NCBI RefSeq assembly: GCF_902833905.1
Contig: NZ_CADFGP010000023.1
Span: 1 to 64,000, forward strand
Length of the DNA stretch: 64,000 nucleotides
DNA from: Paraburkholderia tuberum STM678
Lineage (GTDB): Bacteria > Pseudomonadota > Gammaproteobacteria > Burkholderiales > Burkholderiaceae
Direction of reading: 5' to 3'
In this document: positions 27,537 through 35,270 of the stretch, piece by piece
How the letters are laid out: each line of letters opens with the position of its first letter
How positions within the stretch are numbered: position 1 is the first letter of the stretch
Program-made: the position numbers and the translations under genes
The notes under the pieces: generated by a model
The model's input: only the letters and a program-made list of their open reading frames with translations
Told to the model about the DNA's origin: nothing
Databases searched by the model: none

Positions 27537-27563
27537 GATGTGTCTCCCTGGTGCACGCCAATT

Positions 27564-27579
27564 AGCGAAACGTGTGCCA
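27564..27579 (-). promoter_or_regulatory. Sigma-54 (-24/-12) promoter of the Fap-like operon
   Basis: On the minus strand TGGCACACGTTTCGCT matches TGGCACG-N4-TTGCW in 10 of 12 defined bases, with the invariant GG and GC ten bases apart. Transcription would start near 27552, leaving a leader of about 16 bases with the AGGGAG site before the first ATG. The neighbouring GAFTGA activators support it. Confidence 0.75.
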
Positions 27580-27586
27580 TCGCTCG

Positions 27587-27599
27587 CAATCCATTGATA
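27587..27599 (-). promoter_or_regulatory. IHF binding site next to the sigma-54 promoter
   Basis: On the minus strand TATCAATGGATTG is a perfect match to the IHF consensus WATCAANNNNTTR. It begins eight bases upstream of the -24 element, centred near -41 from the predicted start. IHF bends are common in sigma-54 promoters, where they bring a distant activator to the polymerase. Confidence 0.6.
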
Positions 27600-28074
27600 C
27601 GTCTGGCGCCAACCAGCGCAAACACGACTAATGCGTTCCAAATCGGGAAAAAACGTTGCAGCCCTGAAACGGATCAGCAGAAAATACCTATAATTCGTTA
27701 ATCCGCAAGGTACGAAATACTGTCGCGAGAACGCCACGAAAAGCGCTTCCACTAATGTTTGATTTGTCGGCTGAATAAATCGCGATCGGCCGCAAAGCCT
27801 TGATGGGCAACGGATCAATCGATTAAATTCGCATAATTGTTTTCGAAGCGGCGCGCGTATAGTAAGCTCTCGAAAACAGCTTCAGATTTAAAAAAGGCCC
27901 ATATCGGGCCGTCTCGAACACACACGCCGCTTTCTTGGGGATCAGCTGTCCGCACGGAATGGAATGGCCGTTCGGGTTTTGCGATTCGCGAATCCTGGAC
28001 GAGTCAGCGTGTCTGAACCGCAATTTCAGGTGCATGCGTCGTCCTTAACGTTCGTTGGCGAGAGGATCTGAATA
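27600..28074. promoter_or_regulatory. Intergenic control region between the Fap-like operon and activator copy 2
   Basis: No gene is supported in this stretch, which is clearly more AT-rich than its surroundings. It holds three palindromic elements: TGGCGCCA at 27604-27611; TGTTTTCGA (27838-27846) with its exact complement TCGAAAACA (27870-27878) 23 bases away; and GGCCC-N5-GGGCC at 27896-27910. A TATAGT (27858-27863) inside the second repeat could be the -10 of the rightward activator gene. These are candidate upstream activator sequences; none is proven. Confidence 0.5.
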
Positions 28075-29469
28075 ATGGAACCCGCAACGCGGCAACTGAT
28101 TTACGTTTCGCGTGACCCGAGCGCGGAACTGAATACGCGTTTTATGCAGCGTGGCTGGCATGTCGAAGTCGTGGGATCGGCGCGCGATGCGCGCCGGGCA
28201 GTGCGCACCGGCTCGGCTGCTGGCGGCCTGCTCGATCTGTCCAGTGATTTCCAGCCGCACGAAATCGCCGCTTTTGAATCCTGTTTGACCATGCCGAACG
28301 TCGGCTGGGTCGCTGCCACTACGCCTGGCCAACTCCAGGACGCCGCGTTGCGCCGGCTCGTGCGCGACTACTGTTTCGATTACGTGACGGTGCCGTCTTC
28401 TGGCGACCGTATTGTCGACTCGGTCGGTCATGCGTACGGCATGATCTCGCTGAGCGAAACGGCGTCGCACGACGGCTCGCAAGGCGCCGAGGGCGAGATG
28501 GTCGGCTCGTGCGACGCGATGCTCGCGCTGTTCCGCTCGATCCGCAAGGTCGCGATGACCGACGCGCCGGTGTTCATCTCCGGCGAATCGGGTACCGGCA
28601 AGGAGCTGACGGCAGTCGCCATTCATGAACGCTCGGCGCGGCGCAACGCGCCGTTCGTGCCGATCAATTGCGGTGCGATCCCGCCGCATCTTCTGCAATC
28701 GGAGCTGTTCGGCTATGAGCGCGGTGCGTTCACCGGCGCGAACCAGCGCAAGATCGGCCGGGTCGAGGCGGCCAACGGCGGCACGCTGTTTCTCGACGAA
28801 ATCGGTGATCTGCCGCTCGAAAGCCAGGCGAGCCTGTTGCGCTTCCTGCAGGAGCGCAAGGTCGAGCGGCTCGGCGGCCATAGCGCGATCGACGTCGACG
28901 TGCGCATCATTTCGGCCACGCACGTGGACATGACCGCGGCGATGATCGAAGGGCGCTTCCGTTCCGACCTCTATCACCGCCTCTGCGTGCTGCAGATCGA
29001 CGAGCCGCCGCTGCGCGCGCGCGGCAAGGACATCGAACTGCTCGCGCGGCACATGCTCGAACGTTTCAAGAAGGATGCGAGCCGCCGCCTGCGTGGCTTC
29101 GCGCCCGACGCGATCGCCGCGCTGCATAACTACGGCTGGCCCGGCAACGTGCGCGAACTGATCAATCGGGTGCGGCGCGCGATCGTGATGTCGGAGGGAC
29201 GCGCGATCACCGCGCGCGACCTCGAACTTGCCGAATACGTCGAGATCGTGCCGGTGTCGCTCGCGCAGGCGCGCGAAGCGGCCGAGCGTCAGGCGATCGA
29301 GCTTGCGTTGCTGCGGCATCGCGGGCGGCTCGGAGACGCGGCGCAGGAACTTGGCATCTCGCGAGTAACGCTGTACCGGCTGCTGTGCTCGCACGGCATG
29401 CGTCATATGGAAGGTGAGCCGATGGCGCCGCCGCACGGCGATTTGCCGGCGTCGGTGCAGCATCTGTAG
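28075..29469 (+). CDS. Sigma-54 enhancer-binding protein, VpsR-like (copy 2)
   Basis: A 464-residue enhancer-binding protein paralogous to the one at 19.6-21.1 kb, with very similar AAA+ domain: Walker A GESGTGKE (170-177), GAFTGA (217-222), Walker B GGTLFLDE (235-242), and a Fis-type helix-turn-helix (LGISRVTLYRLL). The N-terminal domain (1-125, starting RQLIYVSRDPSAELN) is a degenerate receiver-like VpsR domain. GAGAGG precedes the ATG. It faces away from the Fap-like operon across the shared control region, so it is a good candidate for the operon activator. Related proteins respond to c-di-GMP, but that cannot be read here. Confidence 0.9.
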   Translation: MEPATRQLIYVSRDPSAELNTRFMQRGWHVEVVGSARDARRAVRTGSAAGGLLDLSSDFQPHEIAAFESCLTMPNVGWVAATTPGQLQDAALRRLVRDYCFDYVTVPSSGDRIVDSVGHAYGMISLSETASHDGSQGAEGEMVGSCDAMLALFRSIRKVAMTDAPVFISGESGTGKELTAVAIHERSARRNAPFVPINCGAIPPHLLQSELFGYERGAFTGANQRKIGRVEAANGGTLFLDEIGDLPLESQASLLRFLQERKVERLGGHSAIDVDVRIISATHVDMTAAMIEGRFRSDLYHRLCVLQIDEPPLRARGKDIELLARHMLERFKKDASRRLRGFAPDAIAALHNYGWPGNVRELINRVRRAIVMSEGRAITARDLELAEYVEIVPVSLAQAREAAERQAIELALLRHRGRLGDAAQELGISRVTLYRLLCSHGMRHMEGEPMAPPHGDLPASVQHL

Positions 29470-29803
29470 GCGGCGGGCGAGCGGTGAGACTGGCGACGTG
29501 GCATGTGAAGGTCTGGCGCGTCGCCGTGGGTCTCGGGCTGTGCCGGTTCGGACGGATTGACTGTGCCTTCCGGGCGCAGCGACGCCAGCCGGCAAGCGTC
29601 GCGTCGAAGCACTTTTGCATGCACGTGTTTGCCGCCCGTATATCGCGTACCGCGATGTTTTCCTTTCCGTCTGGTATTTCCCTCGATATTCCCCATGCGG
29701 CGCGCCATGCCCCGGCGGCGTGCGGTCGCGCTTGTTAGAATCGGGTTTTGCTCAATTCCGTGTGCGCGCCTGATCGGGTTCGCGCCGCGCCGAAGGAAAC
29801 TGC
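29470..29803. other. Intergenic region before thyA, no gene seen
   Basis: These 334 bases between the activator and thyA contain no supported gene. The left two thirds are ordinary GC-rich sequence; the last 60 bases contain TTAGAAT at 29735-29741 as a weak -10 candidate for thyA. GAAGGAAA at 29790-29797 is the thyA ribosome binding site. Confidence 0.5.
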
Positions 29804-30775
29804 ATGAAACAATACCTGGACCTCGTCCGTACGATTCTCGACACCGGCACGTGGCAGGAAAACCGCACCGGCATCCGCACCATCAGCATGCCCGGCGCGA
29901 TGCTGCGCTTCGATCTGCAACAAGGCTTTCCAGCGGTCACGACGAAGAAGCTCGCGTTCAAGTCGGCGATCGGCGAGCTGGTCGGGTTTCTGCGTGCTTC
30001 GCGCAGCGCCGCGGATTTCCGCGAGCTCGGCTGCAAGGTGTGGGACGGGAACGCGAATCAGAATGCGCAGTGGCTCGCCAATCCGTATCGCGAGGGTCCG
30101 GATGATCTCGGTGACGTCTACGGCGTGCAATGGCGCAAGTGGCCGGCCTACAAGGTGCTCGACGCCAGCGCAAGTGCACAACTCGCTGACGCGCAGGCGC
30201 GCGGTTTTCGCGTGATCACGCAGTTCGACGAAGAAGGCCGCTCGAAGGTGCTGCTTTACAAGGCGATCGACCAGCTGCGCCAGTGTCTCGACACGATCAT
30301 GCAGAACCCCGCCGATCGACGCATTCTGTTCCATGCCTGGAACCCAGCCGTGCTCGACCAGATCGCTCTACCGGCTTGCCATCTGCTGTACCAGTTTCTG
30401 CCAAACGTTACGCGCCGCGAAATTTCGCTGTGCCTGTATATCCGCAGCAACGACGTCGGGCTTGGCACGCCCTTCAATCTGACCGAGGGCGCGGCGCTGC
30501 TGCATCTGGTCGGACGGCTGACGGGCTATACGCCGCGCTGGTTCAGCTATTTCATCGGCGATGCGCACATCTACGAGAATCAGCTCGATATGCTGCACCA
30601 GCAGCTCGAGCGCGAGCCGTACGAGAGTCCGCGGCTCGCGATTTCCGATCGCGTGCCCGACTACGCGAAGACCGGCGTGTACGAGCCGGAATGGCTCGAG
30701 ACGATCGAGCCTGCGGATTTCTCTCTGGTCGGCTATCGGCATCACGAGCCGCTGACGGCGCCGATGGCGATCTGA
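29804..30775 (+). CDS. thyA: Thymidylate synthase
   Basis: Converts dUMP to dTMP using methylene-tetrahydrofolate. The 323-residue product is of the longer ThyA type (E. coli 264). It contains the substrate Arg loop NRTGIRTIS near 20-28, FPAVTTKKL, the catalytic Cys192 in LPACHLLYQF, and RSNDVGLGTPFN. The usual second Pro before the Cys is Ala here. GAAGGAAA precedes the ATG. It produces dihydrofolate for FolA, encoded at 19.1 kb. Confidence 0.96.
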   Translation: MKQYLDLVRTILDTGTWQENRTGIRTISMPGAMLRFDLQQGFPAVTTKKLAFKSAIGELVGFLRASRSAADFRELGCKVWDGNANQNAQWLANPYREGPDDLGDVYGVQWRKWPAYKVLDASASAQLADAQARGFRVITQFDEEGRSKVLLYKAIDQLRQCLDTIMQNPADRRILFHAWNPAVLDQIALPACHLLYQFLPNVTRREISLCLYIRSNDVGLGTPFNLTEGAALLHLVGRLTGYTPRWFSYFIGDAHIYENQLDMLHQQLEREPYESPRLAISDRVPDYAKTGVYEPEWLETIEPADFSLVGYRHHEPLTAPMAI

Positions 30776-30827
30776 TGTCGGTGGGAGCGGGGCGGTAGCG
30801 CTCGCCCTCGTCGTCGTCGAATAACAG

Positions 30828-30858
30828 AAGCCCCGCGATGGTTTGCATCGCGGGGCTT
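30828..30858. terminator. Terminator between thyA and the FecR/DUF6600 gene
   Basis: AAGCCCCGCGATG and CATCGCGGGGCTT form a 13-base perfect stem with a five-base loop followed by TATTGTT. It lies between two convergent genes and could act on both. Confidence 0.85.
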
Positions 30859-30887
30859 TATTGTTGCCGGGACGGCAGGCGTCCTGC

Positions 30888-33422
30888 TTAGCTCTTGTGA
30901 TGCTCGTCACGATTGCCGCCGCCCTGGTGCTGCTCGGCATGTTGCGGTTGCGGCTGGGGTTGCGGACGTGGCTGCTGCACCTGCTGGGGCCGCGGTTCGG
31001 GGCGTGGCTGCTGCATCTGCGGACGCGGCTCGGGCCGGGCTTGCGGCATCGGCTGTGAACGCGGTTCGAAATGCGGCTGCCGCGCCTGCTGGAACTGCGG
31101 TTCGGGCCGAGGGGCTTGCGGCATCGGCTGCGGACGCGGTTCGACACGCCGCTGTTGCGCCTGCTGCATTTGTGGTTCGGGACGCGGTTGCTGCGGTGGG
31201 ACGGCGTGCGGCGCCTGTTGCGTCACAGGCGGATGCGAGTTTGGCACACGCGCCTGTTGCTGCGCGGCCGGGTTGTCCGGCGGATGGGGCACACCGGCCT
31301 GTTGCGCGAAGCTCGGCTGTTGCGGGCCGCCCGGTTGCGCCATGCGCGGTGCCTGCTGCGCCATCGGGGTATGCGGCTGCGTCCATGCCGGCTGAGACCT
31401 ACCGACCGCGCCCCATTCCTGCGGCGCGCCGCGCTGCCGTGCGTACGCCGCCGCGTTGGCTGAATTCCCACCGGCTGCTTGCGGCGGCCGCGGCACACCA
31501 TTCGACGGATGGCCCATATTGCCCGCGAGCCCGCTCTCGGCAGGCTGCGGCGGACGCGGCTTGCCGACCATCTGCGGCGGCATGCCCTGACGCGCTTGCG
31601 GCGCTTCGCCATGCGGCCCCACGACGCTGGCTTCGCCGGGCCGCTGGCCAGCCTGCTCGACGCCATGCGGGCCGTTACCGCCCATTGCGCCAGGCGCGCC
31701 GGGCGCACCCGCGGCCATCCCCGGCGGACGTCCCGGCACATGCGATTGCACGACCCGCACGTTCGCCATCGGCAGCGCGTTCGGTGCGCCGGTCATATGC
31801 GCCGGCACCGCGGTGCGCACGACCGGCTGGCCGCCGCCGGGCACCCGACCGCCGCTTTGCGCGAAGCGCTGCGCGAGCTCGTCGTGATAAGCGGCCGGCA
31901 TGACGGGATTGCGAGTCGCGACGACCGGCCGGCCGACGACGCTCGCCGGTGGCCGGTAGTTCGCGCGCCGCAGATCCGACCCGAAGCTTTCGCGCACCGG
32001 CGCGATCCCCGGTGCGCCCGGGTTGATCCGCGCGTTGCGCCACTGCGCCGGATCGACCTTTTGCGAAAAGCGTCGGACTGGCTGACCGTGCACGAACGCT
32101 GTCGCCGGCACGGCTGTCACACCGCCCGGCACGCGATAGTTCACGTATGTGTTGTGGATGTTCACGTTGCGGCGGTAGTCGTTGACGATCGCCGTGCGGT
32201 TCACGCGGTCGTAGTACCCAGCGCTCCAGCGGTCGTGACCGCCCCAATGCGGATGCCACCGCTCGCCCGGCCCGAGCGGAAACCACGCGACGCCCGCCGC
32301 GATGACGCCGCCGACCGCCAGGTTCACACCCCAGTCGACGCCGCCGTCGTCGTCGCCGACGAATGCGACGAGCGCCGGCGCATAGACCGGCGTCGCGTCC
32401 GCTTCGAGCGGACCTGGCACCCAGGCCCACGTGCCGTCGAGCTCGGCCCAGCGGCCGTAGTGGTACGGCGCGAAGCCCCAAAGTTGGTCGTCGACCCAGG
32501 TCCAGCCCCACGGCGCCTGCCAGACCCAGTGGCCGTCGTGATACGGCGCCCAGCCGGCCGGCGTCGCACTCGGCACCCACACTTCGCCGTACTGCGGCGT
32601 CTCGCGCCATGTGCCGTTGGCATCGAGGTCCTCGTAGCCGGGGATGTCGCGCGACACGTAGCGCGCCGACAGCGAGCGGTCTTCGGTGGCGTCGCGGCTG
32701 GCGGCCCACTGGTCGAGTTCGTCGAGAGCAGGGGCGCGGTTGTCGGCGAGCTGCTGCAGGCTGGTGCCGGCAAAGCGGATCTGCTGACCCGCCGCGACCG
32801 GCACTTGGCCGCCGTCGCCGTATGCGATCGCGCTGCCGCTGCGCACGGTGACGGTCGTACTGCTGCCGTCCGGCGCGACGTCGACACGGTAGTCGCCGGG
32901 ACCATTTACGCCGAGCGCAAGGTTCGGCGTGTCGATTTCATACGACGAGCCCGGCGCGAGCTCGCGCACGCGCGTCGATAGCGTGCCTTGCGCGACTTTC
33001 AGTTGCGCGGTCGTGTCGTCGAGATTGAGCACGTCGAGGCTCGTGTTCTGGCCGAGGCGCACCGCGGTCGAGCCGATGTGCAGCTCGGAGCGTGCGTTCT
33101 GGTCGTTCCATAGCTGGTCGCCGGTCGTCAGCGGCCGGTTGATCTGCGCGTACGACCAGTCGGTCGCGCCGGCGGGCTCGGTGGTCACGGCGCCGGCCGT
33201 GTAGTTCAGCCGCGCGACGCGCCCCGGCGGATCGCCCCCCGACGGAGCGCCGCCCGACGGATCGCCGCCCGGCCCGACGGCCGCCGCGGCTTGTGGCGTG
33301 GGTGTCGCTTGCTGCGCCAGGGCGCTCTGCGCCGCGAGCGCGACGGCGGCCGCGATCAGCGTATAGCCGCTCATCCGGCGTCGGATCCCGGCATGCTGCA
33401 CCGGTTGCTTGGCGTGTGTCAT
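30888..33422 (-). CDS. FecR-domain, DUF6600 exported protein with a long Pro/Gln-rich tail
   Basis: An 844-residue exported protein. A signal peptide (MSGYTLIAAAVALAAQSALAQQ) is followed by a Gly/Asp/Pro-rich spacer, a FecR-type domain at about 68-235 (GDQLWNDQNARSELHIGSTAVRLGQNT and LNLDDTTAQLKVAQGTLSTR), and a Trp/Tyr-rich DUF6600-like region at about 250-470 (WAPYHDGHWVWQAPWGWTWV). The last 370 residues are low-complexity Pro, Gln, Gly and Ala with degenerate repeats such as RPEPRPQPMPQ. GGAGATCAGTC precedes the ATG. The family is envelope-associated with unknown function. Confidence 0.85.
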   Translation of the reverse strand: MTHAKQPVQHAGIRRRMSGYTLIAAAVALAAQSALAQQATPTPQAAAAVGPGGDPSGGAPSGGDPPGRVARLNYTAGAVTTEPAGATDWSYAQINRPLTTGDQLWNDQNARSELHIGSTAVRLGQNTSLDVLNLDDTTAQLKVAQGTLSTRVRELAPGSSYEIDTPNLALGVNGPGDYRVDVAPDGSSTTVTVRSGSAIAYGDGGQVPVAAGQQIRFAGTSLQQLADNRAPALDELDQWAASRDATEDRSLSARYVSRDIPGYEDLDANGTWRETPQYGEVWVPSATPAGWAPYHDGHWVWQAPWGWTWVDDQLWGFAPYHYGRWAELDGTWAWVPGPLEADATPVYAPALVAFVGDDDGGVDWGVNLAVGGVIAAGVAWFPLGPGERWHPHWGGHDRWSAGYYDRVNRTAIVNDYRRNVNIHNTYVNYRVPGGVTAVPATAFVHGQPVRRFSQKVDPAQWRNARINPGAPGIAPVRESFGSDLRRANYRPPASVVGRPVVATRNPVMPAAYHDELAQRFAQSGGRVPGGGQPVVRTAVPAHMTGAPNALPMANVRVVQSHVPGRPPGMAAGAPGAPGAMGGNGPHGVEQAGQRPGEASVVGPHGEAPQARQGMPPQMVGKPRPPQPAESGLAGNMGHPSNGVPRPPQAAGGNSANAAAYARQRGAPQEWGAVGRSQPAWTQPHTPMAQQAPRMAQPGGPQQPSFAQQAGVPHPPDNPAAQQQARVPNSHPPVTQQAPHAVPPQQPRPEPQMQQAQQRRVEPRPQPMPQAPRPEPQFQQARQPHFEPRSQPMPQARPEPRPQMQQPRPEPRPQQVQQPRPQPQPQPQHAEQHQGGGNRDEHHKS

Positions 33423-33571
33423 GACTGATCTCCGACGGACGCGGCAATGGGCCGGGTCCGTTCAGTCACTGTACTTGCCGCCTATGTTTCAAGAGTCGCT
33501 CATTTGTAATGTGGACTCACTGGCGTGTAACAAAAGGTCTCGCGGCGTCGGGCCGCCGGCAGGTGAACGGT

Positions 33572-34285
33572 CTATCCGGCCAGAAACGCATCGAACTGTT
33601 GATGGCCGGCCGGCGTGACGCGCAGCACGCGCGGCCGCTCGGCCCGCTCGACCCAGCCATGCGCCGACCACGCATCGAGCAACGCCGCGCCGAGCGCGCC
33701 GCCCAGATGCGGTCGGCGCATGCTCCAGTCGAGGCAGGTGCAAGCGAAGCGCCGCCGTCGGGTCTTCTGCGCGGCCATATCGACGCCCCAGTCGGCGAAG
33801 CGGGCGACGCCCTGCGCGGTCGCTTCGAGCGATGCGCCGTCTTGCGTCAGCAGTCCGCGCTCGAGCATCCGCTCGAACATGCGCACCGACAGCTCGCCTG
33901 CCATGTGGTCGTAACAGGTGCGCGCGTAGCGCATTTCTAGCGGCACGGTGCGTGCCGGACGCGGCACGGAGCGCTGTGGCGCGCTGACCTGCGCGACGTT
34001 GGCGAGTGCTTCGATCGATGCGGCGATGTCCGCCGACGCGATACGGAAATAGCGATGCCGGCCGCGCACTTCGAGCGCGAGCAGCCCGCCGTCGGTGAGC
34101 CGTCCGAGATGGGCGCTCGCCGCCGATGGCGACAGCCCCGCGATCATCGTCAGTTCGCCGGCTGGGCGGGCGCTGCCGTCCATTAGCGCCCACAGCATCG
34201 CGGCGCGGCCGGGATCGGCGAGTAGCGCGCCGATGCGGCTCAGGCCGGGGAAGTGGTTCTGGTCGTCTAAGAGGGGGGCGGTCAT
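33572..34285 (-). CDS. ArsR-family transcriptional regulator
   Basis: A 237-residue DNA-binding protein with an N-terminal winged helix of the ArsR type: IGALLADPGRAAMLWALMDG, then ELTMIAGLSPSAASAHLGRLTDGGLL and RHRYFRIAS. The C-terminal half includes CTCLDWSMRRPHLGGALGAALL and a Cys at ARTCYDHMAG, resembling the longer ArsR proteins whose ligand is unknown rather than the metal-sensing ArsR core. No metal resistance genes are next to it. Confidence 0.88.
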   Translation of the reverse strand: MTAPLLDDQNHFPGLSRIGALLADPGRAAMLWALMDGSARPAGELTMIAGLSPSAASAHLGRLTDGGLLALEVRGRHRYFRIASADIAASIEALANVAQVSAPQRSVPRPARTVPLEMRYARTCYDHMAGELSVRMFERMLERGLLTQDGASLEATAQGVARFADWGVDMAAQKTRRRRFACTCLDWSMRRPHLGGALGAALLDAWSAHGWVERAERPRVLRVTPAGHQQFDAFLAG

Positions 34286-34493
34286 GGCGCGTCTCCTGAA
34301 TGGGCCAAAGGGCAGCGCGGTCCAATCGCAAAGCCCGCCGCCACGATTCCTACTCTACGCGCATCGGGTATTCGATGTTTCAGCTTCGCGTGAACAATCG
34401 ATGTGACGGACGTGTCCGGCTCGGTCCGCGTTTGCGCGTCGTCGCGAGCCGCCAGGCTAGAATCGAAGCCTGTCCTCGCAGGAAATCGATGTG

Positions 34494-34634
34494 ATGAAAA
34501 CTCTTCTCGCCGTCGCCGCGGCGGTTCTGCTGTCCAGCGCCTGCGCGGGGGGCGGAGCCGGCTCGGGGTCGGCCGGCAGCGGCAGCATCAACATGTACGG
34601 CACCGTCGACACAGGGATCAGCGTCCACAACTAA
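34494..34634 (+). CDS. Small lipoprotein, 46 residues
   Basis: A short gene with a lipoprotein signal: MKTLLAVAAAVLLSSACAG, where LSSAC is a good lipobox and Cys17 would be lipidated. The mature part is about 30 residues, Gly/Ser-rich, ending GTVDTGISVHN. AGGAAATCGATGTG gives a ribosome binding site before the ATG. Small lipoproteins of this kind occur in Burkholderia; the role is unknown. It stands alone between an ArsR-type gene and a thioesterase gene. Confidence 0.72.
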   Translation: MKTLLAVAAAVLLSSACAGGGAGSGSAGSGSINMYGTVDTGISVHN

Positions 34635-34753
34635 GGCCCACCCTCGGCCCATCGGCGCGCTTCGCGCCGCGTCCCCAATCGACGCCGCGCCGCGCGCAAT
34701 ATTGCGCTCGTATAATCGCCTCCTTTCAATGCATCCGATTGACCGGAGTCAAG

Positions 34754-35260
34754 ATGAGCACTGTTCCCACCGCACCGCTGGACCGTTCGGAAACCACCTT
34801 CCGCTTTCTCGCCGAGCCGACCTCGGTCAACTTCGGCGGCAAGGTGCATGGCGGCGCGCTGATGAAGTGGATCGACGAAACCGCCTACGCATGCGCGGCG
34901 GTATGGTCTGGGCGCTATTGCGTGACGGTCAGCGTCGGCAATATCCGTTTCCGTCGGCCGATCCTCGTCGGCAATCTGGTCGAGCTGCGCGCGCGCGTCG
35001 TCGCGACGGGCCGCACCAGCATGCACATCCACGTGTCGGTGCACGCGGGCGATCCGAAGGGCGGCGAACTGCTGCAGACCACCGACTGTCTCGTCGTCAT
35101 GGTCGCCGTCAACGAGAACGGCCATCCGGTGCCGGTGCCCGCCTTCCTGCCAGAGACCGACGAACAGAAACGCCTCGCCAGGTACGCGATGGACGTGAAG
35201 GAAGCGCTCGACGCGATCGTCGAGCTGAAGCCGGAAGAAGTCGCGCAGGGAAAGATCTAA
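34754..35260 (+). CDS. Acyl-CoA thioesterase, hotdog fold (YciA-like)
   Basis: A 168-residue hotdog-fold thioesterase that hydrolyses acyl-CoA. Typical motifs are NFGGKVHGGALMKWIDETAYACA, in which the HGG and Asp are the active-site region, and NIRFRRPILVGNLVELRARV. Length and motifs fit the YciA/ACOT group. A TATAAT at 34711-34716 sits 38 bases before the ATG, and GGAG is at 34745-34748. It converges with fumC, only 10 bases apart. Confidence 0.9.
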   Translation: MSTVPTAPLDRSETTFRFLAEPTSVNFGGKVHGGALMKWIDETAYACAAVWSGRYCVTVSVGNIRFRRPILVGNLVELRARVVATGRTSMHIHVSVHAGDPKGGELLQTTDCLVVMVAVNENGHPVPVPAFLPETDEQKRLARYAMDVKEALDAIVELKPEEVAQGKI

Positions 35261-35270
35261 GCGCGCAGCA

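Noticed and set aside
27813..27825. A second IHF-like site (GATCAATCGATTA)
   Set aside because: It misses the first consensus base and is about 260 bases from the sigma-54 start, so it is much weaker than the site at 27587-27599.
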